From JAIRTY01 sp050257395 (GTDB lineage: Bacteria > Actinomycetota > Actinomycetes > Streptosporangiales > Streptosporangiaceae): DNA of 24,830 nucleotides. Every line of letters begins with the position of its first letter. Position 1 is the first letter of the stretch. The translations under genes and the position numbers were made by a program. The notes under the pieces were generated by a model. That model was given only the letters and a program-made list of their open reading frames with translations. It ran no database searches and had not been told where the DNA came from. The DNA is taken from assembly GCA_050257395.1 (NCBI GenBank), contig JBLMWU010000071.1, forward strand, positions 1-24,830. Reading direction: 5' to 3'. Positions 13,644 through 19,901 of this stretch are shown here, one piece after another.

Positions 13644-15041
13644 TTACTGGCTCCTCGCCAGGAGGCGAGCGACTCCCCTGCCGGGCCCTTGGGGCTTGGG
13701 CGGGGGCGGGCCGGTGCCGGCCAGGGGACCTTTGGCGGGGCCGTGATAGGGGCGGCGCCGTGGGTCACGTCGTGCCGGTGACACGCCTGGCAGGTGTGTT
13801 CCGGCTCGGCGGTGCGTGACAGCGGCCGGCAAAGCGGGCGCTGTGGTTCCGCCACCGGCTCGGGTGGCGATGGTGGCAGCCGCGAGCAGGTCGCGGTGCC
13901 CGGTACAACCGCAGTGCGGGCAGGACATGACCCGCCCCGCAGGCTTGGTGATGCGCCTCGTGCAGGCGGGGCAGGTGGAGGAGGTGCCCCGTTCGTCCAC
14001 CAACCGCACGGCGATCCCAGCCTGCCCGGCCTTATCGGCCAAGGCAGACATGAGGTGGCCGACGCGCCAGTCGCGGGTTCGCTGGTGGTGCCTCCGGCCC
14101 GCCTTCAGGGCCAGGACGCCGCGAGGGTCACCGACCGCCAGCGTGCCCACTCGCTGAGAGATAGCCCAGGTGATGACGGTGCGGGCGGCTTCGTGCTGGG
14201 CTTGGCGGATCCTCCGCCGGTGGCGGGCCTCCACCAGCCGTTGCCGGCGGCGGAACTGACGCCACCGCCGCGAACCCCGCTGGCCCGGCGTGGGCGCCCG
14301 GCGCGCCACGGCGCGCCGGCGGGCCTTGGCCTCTATGAGGTGCTGGCGGTGCTCGGCGCGGATCGCCCGGCCGGACACCAGCAGCCCTTGCCCGGCGGGC
14401 CCGGCCACCGCATAGGGGTGGATGATTCCCAGGTCCACCCCTGCCACCCGGGACGGCTCAGGGCCCTGCCCTGGCGAGTAGGAAGCGACTGGCACCTCAG
14501 CAGTCACGTCCACCCATAGCCGCCCGGCGTCGTACAGCAGCGTCACGGAGCGGACCTGCCCGGGCGGATAAGGCGGGTCGCGCTCCAGGCGCACCACCAG
14601 TGGCGGGCAGCCGCGGGCAACGGGCAGCCGCAGCCGCCGATCGTCCAGGGTGAAGGTGCCGTGGTACCAGCGCACGGGCATCAGCCGCCGACGCCGCCGG
14701 GGAAACCGCGCGCTCGAGTCACCCTCCTGACGGCGCTTCGCCGCCGCAAACCACGCATCGGAATATCCCTGCAGCACAGACCGCGCCCCCACGCTATCCA
14801 GTTCCCCGAACGTGCCCGGGCCGGAGGCCGCCAGCTCCCGGAATAACCCCTGATAGCTCACGAGCAGCGGGACCTGCCGACGGCGCCGCCACGCGTTGAT
14901 CTCCAGCACGCACGCCCACACGTCACCGGCAGAGGCGAGCAGCCCCACCAGCCGCCGCCGCTGCGCCGCCGGCACCCGCACCCCAACCCTCGCTGTGCGG
15001 TGCACCACCGGTGGACGATCACGACCACGCCGTCTGGGCAT
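13644..15041 (-). CDS. tnpB: TnpB-type RNA-guided nuclease homolog / OrfB transposase (465 aa)
   Basis: TnpB/OrfB family protein of IS200/IS605/IS1341-like elements, a family shown to be RuvC nucleases guided by an RNA from the element's right end. The N-terminal half is very Arg-rich (RFPRRRRRLMPVRW near 112-125). RuvC-I is GVDLGIIHPYAV (D203). The zinc finger is TCPAC...CPHC (C357, C360, C374, C377). RuvC-III is GHRDLLAAATIATR (D384). At the RuvC-II position the usual EDL is replaced by VGDPRG (G304, D305), while E350 lies in VDERGTSS. After RuvC-III there is a tail of about 70 residues, Arg/Pro/Gly-rich, whose coding DNA may also encode the guide-RNA scaffold. ATG 15041 is preceded by a weak GGGGG. 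No tnpA is nearby, so the element probably depends on a TnpA elsewhere or is immobile. Confidence 0.87.
   Translation of the reverse strand: MPRRRGRDRPPVVHRTARVGVRVPAAQRRRLVGLLASAGDVWACVLEINAWRRRRQVPLLVSYQGLFRELAASGPGTFGELDSVGARSVLQGYSDAWFAAAKRRQEGDSSARFPRRRRRLMPVRWYHGTFTLDDRRLRLPVARGCPPLVVRLERDPPYPPGQVRSVTLLYDAGRLWVDVTAEVPVASYSPGQGPEPSRVAGVDLGIIHPYAVAGPAGQGLLVSGRAIRAEHRQHLIEAKARRRAVARRAPTPGQRGSRRWRQFRRRQRLVEARHRRRIRQAQHEAARTVITWAISQRVGTLAVGDPRGVLALKAGRRHHQRTRDWRVGHLMSALADKAGQAGIAVRLVDERGTSSTCPACTRRITKPAGRVMSCPHCGCTGHRDLLAAATIATRAGGGTTAPALPAAVTHRRAGTHLPGVSPARRDPRRRPYHGPAKGPLAGTGPPPPKPQGPGRGVARLLARSQ
13644..15041 (-). mobile_element. Stand-alone tnpB element, ends not defined
   Basis: The gene lies between a host-type acyl-CoA synthetase and a cation exchanger, with 67 bp on one side and 224 bp on the other. 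IS605-type elements lack terminal inverted repeats and target duplications, so the ends cannot be read from one copy. A small CTCGCC/GGCGAG hairpin (13654-13669) at the 3' end of tnpB is a candidate subterminal structure. Confidence 0.45.
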
Positions 15042-15199
15042 GCCCCCATCACATCAGTCCCCACTGACAACGCAGCCCCGCCCAACATCCGCATCACTTG
15101 CCATCAGCACCGCTAGCTGTCCGGATGCGCGCCGGGAAAGGCTCCGGCGGCGTCGCTGCTGCGCTGCACACGCGCCAGTGGGCCTGGTGCCCCGGCGGG

Positions 15200-15205
15200 T
15201 ATCCT
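15200..15205 (+). promoter_or_regulatory. Candidate -10 box for the CaCA exchanger
   Basis: TATCCT, about 60 nt before the GTG start. No recognisable -35 box. Nothing else was identified in the 15042-15265 gap. Confidence 0.3.
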
Positions 15206-15265
15206 GGCAGCGGAGAGCCGGAAGCCTGGTCGGCGCGTCCCCCCTGGCGGAAGGAGCGGCAGCCG

Positions 15266-16435
15266 GTGCCCGTGGCCCTCTCCATCGTCGCTTTCCTTGC
15301 CGCTACTGCCGTCAGCCTGGCCACCAGCTACCTGCTCGTCACCAGGCTGGAGCGGATCGGCGCGCGGCTGGGCCTGTCGGAGGCCCTGCTGGGGGTGGTG
15401 GCCGCCCTCGCCGCGAACGCACCCGAGATCACCTCCTCGGTGACCGCCCTCACCAGCCACCAGCAGAAGATCGGCGCCGGCGTCATCATCGGCTCGAACG
15501 TCTTCAATCTGGCGGCGCTGCTGGGCCTCGGCGGCGTGGTGGCCGGCCGGATCGCCCTGCATCGCCGGGTCGTGGCGCTGAACGGCGCCGTCGGCATCTG
15601 GATCGCGGTGATCTGCCTGATCACCATGCTCGGGGCGGTGCCGCCTGCGGCCGGGCTGGTGCTGGTGCTGGCCGTGCTGGTGCCCTACCTGGTCGTGCTC
15701 GGGCTGGGGCACGTGCGGCTGGCGCGGCTGCCGTTCGCCCGCCGCTGGGAGAGCTGGCTGGCCACGGCGGTCACGGAGGAGGAGCAGGAGCTGACCGAGG
15801 TCATCCACCCGCGCCAGGGCCGCCTGCGGGACGTGGCGCTGGCCGGTGCCGCCCTGGTGGTGGTGGTCGCGGCGAGCGTGACCATGGAGCGGTCGGCGGC
15901 GGGCCTCGGCACCCGCTTCGGGGTGCCGCAGATCGTCACCGGCGGCATCGTGCTGGCGGCGGTCACCAGCCTGCCGAACGCGGTGGCCGCGGTCTACCTG
16001 GCCGGCCGCGGCCGGGGCGCCGCCATGCTGAGCACCACCCTGAACAGCAACGCGCTCAACGTGGCCGCGGGCCTGCTCGTGCCAGCCGTGTTCACGGGCC
16101 TGGGCGCGCCGTCGCCCCACTCGGACCTCATCACCATCTGGTACCTGGGGCTGACGCTGGCCGCGCTGGCGTTCGCCTACCGGCACGGCGGGGTGAGCCG
16201 GGCGACCGGGGCGTTCATCATCGGCATGTACCTGGTCTTCGTGGGGTCGCTGCTGGCCACCGACCGCGCGGCCGACCCCGGCTACCGGCTGACCGTCATC
16301 CCGCTGATCGTGGCGGCCGTTGCCTGCCTGCTGGCACTGGTGCGCAGGCCCGCCGTGGCGCCTCCGGGCAGCCGCCGGGCCCGGGATGACGCGGCCGCCG
16401 CCGGGGACCGGGCAGCCAGCGCCCGGGACCGCTGA
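15266..16435 (+). CDS. CaCA-superfamily sodium/calcium-exchanger-like membrane protein (389 aa)
   Basis: Cation/proton or cation/sodium antiporter of the CaCA superfamily in the cytoplasmic membrane. GTG 15266 is chosen for AAGGAG at 15251-15256; the frame runs upstream to 15098 without a ribosome site and with non-membrane sequence. About 10-11 hydrophobic segments are visible. Alpha-repeat 1 is ALAANAPEITSSVTAL...GVIIGSNVFNLAALLGLGG (48-90), with the ion-binding Glu54. Alpha-repeat 2 is AAVTSLPNAVAAVYLAG...TLNSNALNVAAGLLVP (231-273), where the matching acidic residue is Asn238. A central acidic cytoplasmic loop (TEEEQELTEV, 170-179) divides the halves, and the C-terminal tail (from about 361) is charged and disordered. 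Family membership is clear. Ion specificity is uncertain because of the asymmetric repeats. It is convergent with the PfkB-like gene, 28 bp away. Confidence 0.86.
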   Translation: MPVALSIVAFLAATAVSLATSYLLVTRLERIGARLGLSEALLGVVAALAANAPEITSSVTALTSHQQKIGAGVIIGSNVFNLAALLGLGGVVAGRIALHRRVVALNGAVGIWIAVICLITMLGAVPPAAGLVLVLAVLVPYLVVLGLGHVRLARLPFARRWESWLATAVTEEEQELTEVIHPRQGRLRDVALAGAALVVVVAASVTMERSAAGLGTRFGVPQIVTGGIVLAAVTSLPNAVAAVYLAGRGRGAAMLSTTLNSNALNVAAGLLVPAVFTGLGAPSPHSDLITIWYLGLTLAALAFAYRHGGVSRATGAFIIGMYLVFVGSLLATDRAADPGYRLTVIPLIVAAVACLLALVRRPAVAPPGSRRARDDAAAAGDRAASARDR

Positions 16436-16463
16436 CCGGCAGGCCCGCTGGCCCCCGGCCGGC

Positions 16464-17342
16464 TCAGCAGGCGGAGACGGGGACCGCTGGCAGCAGCCGC
16501 TCGTACGCCTCCAGGTCGACCTCACCGGACGGCAGGACCGCGGCCGCCAGCGCGGCGGCGTGCCGGAGCCGGTCCGGCCACGGCCAGCCGACCAGCAGGC
16601 CGGGGATCAGCCCGGCCACCAGTGCTTCCCGTGCCCCGGGCCGGCCCGGGTCGCCGGGGGGCGCGGCCCGCCACTGCCCGTCGGCCGTGACCGCCCTGAC
16701 CTCCCCGGCGGTGACCGTGACCAGCGCGCCGACCCCGTCGGCCAGCAGTGCGGCGGCGTCCAGCCCGCTGGCCGGCCCGGCGCCGCCGGGACCGGGGATG
16801 ACCAGCGCGGGCCGCCGGCCCAGCCCGTGCGCCAGCTCGGTCCCGCCCGCGTCGATCACGGCGGGCACCCCGGCGTCGGCGGCGTAGGTGGCGAGCGTGC
16901 CGTAGATCTCCGGCGGCAGCCCGGCGGGCAGGCTGCCGGACAGCACCACCGCCACGGCGTCGGCGAGCAGCCCGCGGTAGTCCGCGGCCAGCCGGCCGAC
17001 CTCCTCGGTGGTGATGTACGGGGCGGGCTCGGTGAAGCCGGTGGTCTGCCCGGCGGCGTCGGTGATCTCGATCACCCGCCGCGACTCCCGGCCGATCGAG
17101 GTGAACCGGGCCGGCACCCCCGACCGGGCCAGGTCGGTCCTGATCAGCTCGCCGGTCGCGCCGCCGGCCAGCCCGGCCGCCAGCACGTCGTGCCCGAAGG
17201 CCTGCAGCACCCGGGCGATGGCCAGCCCATGCCCGCCAGCCCGGGAGCTGGCCTGGCTGAGCTGGTTGCTCTCCCCCAGCGCCAGCCGGGCCGCCCGGTA
17301 CTGGACGTGCAGGGCGGGATTGAGCGTGACCGTGACGATCAC
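16464..17342 (-). CDS. PfkB-fold sugar-kinase-like protein with degraded active site (292 aa)
   Basis: Its closest recognisable relatives are 1-phosphofructokinase/tagatose-6-phosphate kinases: it opens VIVTVTLNPAL, continues with SRAGGHGLAIARVLQAFG, LAGGATGELI and SGSLPAGLPPEIY, and ends at the position of the C-terminal kinase signature. Key residues are replaced, however. The Asp after TLNPAL is His12. GGKGxN is GGHGLA (H38, A41). The usual KPN is IPG (182-184). The GAGD motif with the catalytic Asp is GARE (236-239). It is therefore probably a pseudokinase or a sugar-binding protein (inference). The start is GTG 17342, with GGAG 8 nt upstream; its GTGA overlaps the TGA of the flavodoxin-like gene, which indicates translational coupling. 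An upstream extension of the frame lies wholly within that gene. Confidence 0.8.
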   Translation of the reverse strand: MIVTVTLNPALHVQYRAARLALGESNQLSQASSRAGGHGLAIARVLQAFGHDVLAAGLAGGATGELIRTDLARSGVPARFTSIGRESRRVIEITDAAGQTTGFTEPAPYITTEEVGRLAADYRGLLADAVAVVLSGSLPAGLPPEIYGTLATYAADAGVPAVIDAGGTELAHGLGRRPALVIPGPGGAGPASGLDAAALLADGVGALVTVTAGEVRAVTADGQWRAAPPGDPGRPGAREALVAGLIPGLLVGWPWPDRLRHAAALAAAVLPSGEVDLEAYERLLPAVPVSAC

Positions 17343-17791
17343 GGCGCGAGCTCCGCCGCCAGCATCGCCCCCAGCTCCCAGCACGCCTCCAGGTCCGCCT
17401 TGGACGGCGGCCCGGTCACGCACACCGGCGGCCGGATCCGCCGCCAGGACAGGCCGGCCGCGATGGACTCCACGCCCCGCACCGCCCCGGTGGTGTCGCT
17501 GGCGCCGTGGACGTACAGGGCGTAGGGCCGCCGGGCCGTCGCGGTCAGGCAGGGGTAGTAGATCTGGTCGAAGAAGTGCTTGAGCGCGCCGGACATGTAG
17601 CCGATGTTCGCGGGGGTGCCGAGCAGGTAGCCGTCGGCTGCGAGCACGCCGGGCGCGGACGCGGTCAGCGCCGGGGCGGTGACGACATCCACGTCCTCGA
17701 TCTCGTCGGTGGCAGCGCCGGCCATCACCGCCTCGAACATCTCCTGCAGGGCCGGCGATGTGGTGTGGTGGACGATCAGCAGCGTCGCCAT
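17339..17791 (-). CDS. Flavodoxin-like / NAD(P)H-dependent FMN reductase family protein (150 aa)
   Basis: Small soluble flavoprotein of the flavodoxin fold, expected to bind FMN and act in electron transfer or quinone/azo reduction (family knowledge). The N-terminal strand and phosphate loop are LLIVHHTTSPALQEM. The central flavin-loop motif is GTPANIGYMSGALKHFFDQIYY (58-79), much as in WrbA-like and other flavodoxin-family proteins. A further segment, LYVHGASDTTGAVRGVES, corresponds to the second flavin-contact strand. The ATG at 17791 overlaps the stop codon of a 13-codon ORF in a TGATG arrangement, and there is no clear ribosome site of its own, so it seems to be translated by coupling. 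It is followed by the PfkB-like gene in a 4-nt GTGA overlap. The two form one transcription unit. The physiological partner is unknown. Confidence 0.83.
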   Translation of the reverse strand: MATLLIVHHTTSPALQEMFEAVMAGAATDEIEDVDVVTAPALTASAPGVLAADGYLLGTPANIGYMSGALKHFFDQIYYPCLTATARRPYALYVHGASDTTGAVRGVESIAAGLSWRRIRPPVCVTGPPSKADLEACWELGAMLAAELAP

Positions 17792-17832
17792 CAGCCGCGG
17801 GCCGGCCGGCTCACAGCCCAGTGATCAGGCAT
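17791..17832 (-). CDS. 13-residue leaderless upstream ORF (MPDHWAVSRPARG)
   Basis: Its ATG begins 6 nt after TACTAT (17839-17844 on the minus strand), the spacing expected for a leaderless transcript. Its TGA overlaps the ATG of the flavodoxin-like gene (TGATG). It would let ribosomes load on a leaderless mRNA and then reinitiate. The peptide has no recognised homology and may matter only for coupling. Coding status is inferred from geometry alone. Confidence 0.45.
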   Translation of the reverse strand: MPDHWAVSRPARG

Positions 17833-17838
17833 TCCCGC

Positions 17839-17844
17839 ATAGTA
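17839..17844 (-). promoter_or_regulatory. -10 box of the flavodoxin/PfkB-like unit
   Basis: TACTAT on the minus strand, a good TANNNT hexamer, 6 nt before the ATG of the 13-codon ORF. No -35 box is evident. Confidence 0.5.
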
Positions 17845-17907
17845 CGCCCGCCCGCCGCCACGGGGGCCCGGGGCTCGCCGCGGCCGGAACCGCGGCGGGA
17901 CATGCCC

Positions 17908-17913
17908 TAACCT
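17908..17913 (+). promoter_or_regulatory. -10 box for a probable leaderless DUF3054 transcript
   Basis: TAACCT ends 6 nt before ATG 17920, the same spacing as at 11078 and 17839. There is no Shine-Dalgarno before the start. It diverges from the flavodoxin-unit promoter. Confidence 0.4.
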
Positions 17914-17919
17914 TGGCCC

Positions 17920-18288
17920 ATGCGTCCTGCTCTGGGTGTTCTCGCCGATGTCTGCTGCGTGCTGGCCTTCGTGATCATCGGCCGGGGCCAGCACCACGAC
18001 GGGGTCACCGTGGCCGGGGTGGCCAGCACCGCGTGGCCGTTCCTGGCCGGGCTGGCCGTCGGCGTGCTGGCGGGCCGGTCCTGGCGGCAGCCGTTCGCGC
18101 TGTGGCCGTCCGGGGTCGTGGTGTGGGCCTGCACGGTCGTGGGCGGCCAGGCGCTGCGGGCCATCTCCGGGCAGGGCACCGATCTGGCGTTCATCCTGGT
18201 GTCCGCGGCGTTCCTGGGGCTGTTCCTGTTCGGCTGGCGGGTGGTGGTCCAGCTGACCGCCCGCTCGTTCAGCAACGTGTCCGGCTGA
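17920..18288 (+). CDS. DUF3054 domain membrane protein (122 aa)
   Basis: Small integral membrane protein with four predicted transmembrane segments: about 6-20, 36-51, 60-78 and 88-108. The features that recall the DUF3054 family are the N-terminal ADVCCVLAFVIIGRGQHHDG, the AWPFLAGLAVGVLAGRSW segment and the central WPSGVVVWACTVVGGQALRA stretch. The length agrees with the family, which is widespread in actinobacteria and has no established function. The start at 17920 lacks a ribosome site but fits leaderless initiation after TAACCT. It is divergent from the flavodoxin-like unit and is followed, 29 bp after its stop, by the ArsR-operon promoter region, so it is probably monocistronic. Confidence 0.85.
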   Translation: MRPALGVLADVCCVLAFVIIGRGQHHDGVTVAGVASTAWPFLAGLAVGVLAGRSWRQPFALWPSGVVVWACTVVGGQALRAISGQGTDLAFILVSAAFLGLFLFGWRVVVQLTARSFSNVSG

Positions 18289-18317
18289 CGCCGGGGCAGC
18301 CGGAGATCCCGAGCTTC

Positions 18318-18355
18318 CGTTAGTTGATGCTAACGTTCGTGAGGACTAACGTTAG
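18318..18355 (+). promoter_or_regulatory. Promoter with TAACG operator half-sites before the ArsR operon
   Basis: TTGATG (18324-18329), 17-nt spacer, TAACGT (18347-18352). The -35 box lies between CGTTAG (18318-18323) and CTAACG (18330-18335). The -10 box lies inside the 10-bp palindrome CTAACGTTAG (18346-18355). The repeated half-site suggests autorepression by the ArsR protein encoded downstream (inference). Confidence 0.65.
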
Positions 18356-18389
18356 CGTCAGCCGGCACACCCCTGGGAGGGCAGCAGCC

Positions 18390-18455
18390 ATGGGCCAGCC
18401 AGTCGCGGCCATGTTCACGGACCCGGACGGCAACCCGGTCGGGCTCTGGGCCTGA
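18390..18455 (+). pseudogene. 21-codon C-terminal remnant of a VOC/glyoxalase-family gene
   Basis: ATG 18390 has a strong GGGAGGG (18375-18381). The short frame ends FTDPDGNPVGLWA, the characteristic C-terminal strand of VOC (glyoxalase/bleomycin-resistance) domains. Nothing of the rest of the domain is present, so it looks like the end of a gene whose body was deleted, leaving the promoter, ribosome site and last codons. It stops 5 nt before the ArsR start and may now work as a coupling leader peptide. Confidence 0.6.
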
Positions 18456-18460
18456 CCGTC

Positions 18461-18871
18461 ATGGCTGGCGAACGGGCCTGCAGCAGGCCGGACGAGGCGC
18501 CCGGCGAGCCGGGCCCCGGTGAACAGGCAACCGACGAGGCGCTGAGGGCACTCGCCGAGCCGCGCCGCCGGGCCATCCTCCGGCTGGTCGCCCACAGCGA
18601 GCTGGCCGCGGGCGAGATCGCGGCCGCGTTCGAGGTGACCAGGCCGGCCGTCAGCCAGCACCTCACCGTCCTCAAGAACGCGGGCCTGCTCACCGAGCGC
18701 CGCGATGGCACCCGCCGGCTGTACCGGGCCCGCCCGGAGGGACTCGCCGGCCTGCGGGAGTTCCTCGACGGCATGTGGGCCTCGTCCCTGGACGCGGCCC
18801 GCCGGATCGTGGAAGCCGAACGAGGCATCACCGATGACGGCGCCGCCGCCCGGGCCGGGAGGACCGCATGA
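18461..18871 (+). CDS. ArsR-family transcriptional regulator (136 aa)
   Basis: Winged helix-turn-helix repressor. The core runs LRALAEPRRRAILRLVAHSELAAGEIAAAFEVTRPAVSQHLTVLKNAGLLTERRDGTRRLYRARPEGLAGLREFLDGMW (28-105): ArsR HTH with the recognition helix at TRPAVSQHLTVLK. No metal-binding CxxC motif is visible, so it belongs to the metal-independent ArsR group usually found with SRPBCC-domain genes. ATG 18461 has no good ribosome site and lies 5 nt after the VOC-remnant stop, suggesting reinitiation. Its TGA overlaps the ATG of the SRPBCC gene (ATGA). It probably binds the TAACG sites at 18318-18355 and represses the operon (inference). The first 25 residues are Pro/Gly-rich and poorly conserved, so the true start could be slightly further in. 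Confidence 0.88.
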   Translation: MAGERACSRPDEAPGEPGPGEQATDEALRALAEPRRRAILRLVAHSELAAGEIAAAFEVTRPAVSQHLTVLKNAGLLTERRDGTRRLYRARPEGLAGLREFLDGMWASSLDAARRIVEAERGITDDGAAARAGRTA

Positions 18872-19386
18872 CCGCCCCCCGGGAGCCCGCCGGCCCCGCT
18901 CCCGTGACGGCGCTGCGCCGCCCGCCGGTCCGGCAGTCGGTCATCGTGCGCAGCGACCGGGAGCACACGTTCACCACCTTCGTGCGGACCATCGGCGCCT
19001 GGTGGCCGGTGCAGCCGTTCTCGGCGGGCAAGGACCGGGTCCGTGCCATCACCGTGGAGGAGCGGCCCGGCGGCCGGGTCTATGAGACCTGGGACGACGG
19101 CACCGTCGTGGACTGGGGTGAACTGCTCGCCTGGGAGCCGCCGGAGCGGTTCGTGATGACCTGGGCGATGACCCCGGCCACCACCGAGGTGGAGCTCAGC
19201 TTCGCCGCCCTCGCCCCGGCGCTCACCCGGGTCACGGTCGAGCACCGCGGCTGGGAGGCGCTCACCGACGGGCAGCTCCGCGAGGACTGCGCGCTGCCCG
19301 GCGGCTACGCCGGCGGGTCCTACGCGGCAGGCTGGACCACCATCCTCGGCCACCTGGCCGCCGTACTCGGGAGGGCAGAAGGATGA
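18868..19386 (+). CDS. AHSA1-type SRPBCC domain protein (172 aa)
   Basis: Helix-grip (START/Bet v 1-like) fold protein of the activator-of-Hsp90-ATPase-1 group. After a Pro-rich N-terminus, residues about 27-170 hold the domain: QSVIVRSDREHTFTTFVRTIGAWWP, VEERPGGRVYETWDDGTVVDWGELLAWEPPERFVMTWAM, then TRVTVEHRGWEAL and a C-terminal amphipathic helix ending GWTTILGHLAAVL. These motifs are characteristic of the bacterial SRPBCC proteins that follow ArsR genes. The ligand is unknown and a catalytic role is not established for the group. The start overlaps the ArsR stop by ATGA, and its own stop overlaps the next ATG the same way, so three genes are translationally coupled. Confidence 0.88.
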   Translation: MTAPREPAGPAPVTALRRPPVRQSVIVRSDREHTFTTFVRTIGAWWPVQPFSAGKDRVRAITVEERPGGRVYETWDDGTVVDWGELLAWEPPERFVMTWAMTPATTEVELSFAALAPALTRVTVEHRGWEALTDGQLREDCALPGGYAGGSYAAGWTTILGHLAAVLGRAEG

Positions 19387-19720
19387 CGGTGGAGCCGGGG
19401 CCCCTGGAGACCTACGAGATGGTGCTGCTGCGCACACCCGCGGCTACCGCGACTTCGACGACGGGAATCGGGAACGGATCTTCCGCGAGCACCTCGCCTA
19501 CGTGCTTGACCTGGTGGGGAGCGGGCGGCAGCTGGCAGCCGGGCCGGTGCGCGACAGCCCGGCCGAGGACATCTGCGGGTTCGGCCTGTTCCAGCAGGGC
19601 TCGCTGGCCGCGGTGCGCGAGCTGATGGACGGCGACCCCGGCGTGAAACAGGGGCTGTACTGCTACGACGTCATGGCCTGGCAAACCCCGGCCGGGCGGA
19701 TCAGCTTCACCAGCCCCTGA
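19383..19720 (+). pseudogene. YCII-related domain gene with a one-base frameshift
   Basis: ATG 19383 overlaps the SRPBCC stop (ATGA). The first frame reads METYEMVLL-like sequence (LETYEMVLLRTP) up to the CCC at 19437-19439. After this the expected protein continues in the next frame as GYRDFDDGNRERIFREHLAYVLDLVGSGRQLAAGPV...ICGFGLFQQ...DPGVKQGLYCYDVMAW to TGA 19718-19720. Adding one C to the CCC run would restore a protein of about 112 residues that matches YCII/YciI-type small proteins. The downstream part retains good codon usage and conserved motifs, so this is either a recent mutation or a sequencing error in a homopolymer. In family knowledge YCII proteins are small dimeric proteins with poorly defined, possibly hydrolytic, activity. 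Confidence 0.75.
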
Positions 19721-19734
19721 CCGGCCGCGCGGAG

Positions 19735-19761
19735 GCGCCCGTCGCCGGCCCGGCCGGGCGC
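19735..19761 (+). terminator. Possible terminator of the ArsR operon
   Basis: GCGCCCG (19735-19741) and CGGGCGC (19755-19761) can pair across a 13-nt GC-rich loop, 15 nt after the YCII stop. Weaker than the other terminators of the window. Confidence 0.4.
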
Positions 19762-19790
19762 TGAGTTCAGCGCGGGCCGGAAGACCGGGA

Positions 19791-19832
19791 TGGCCGGGAC
19801 CACCGGCCGGCTGGCCGGGACCAGCGGCCCTG
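19791..19832. repeat. Two 21-bp tandem copies
   Basis: TGGCCGGGACCA starts at 19791 and again at 19812, followed by CCGGCC and GCGGCC. A third partial copy (TGGCCG) begins at 19831. It lies in the gap before the DUF1906 gene; no promoter was recognised there. Confidence 0.55.
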
Positions 19833-19901
19833 GCCGCAGCCGGGAGCCGGATCCAGCCTGAGGGTGCCCAGCAGGAATCCATCCGTCAGGCAGTGGTCAG
19901 C

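Noticed and set aside
13644..15041. tnpB considered as a Cas12-type effector
   Set aside because: Its length (465 aa), zinc-finger layout and lack of a repeat-spacer array fit TnpB, not a CRISPR effector.
19412..19882. Minus-strand frame opposite the YCII region
   Set aside because: No ribosome site or motif. The interrupted plus-strand YCII sequence explains the region better.
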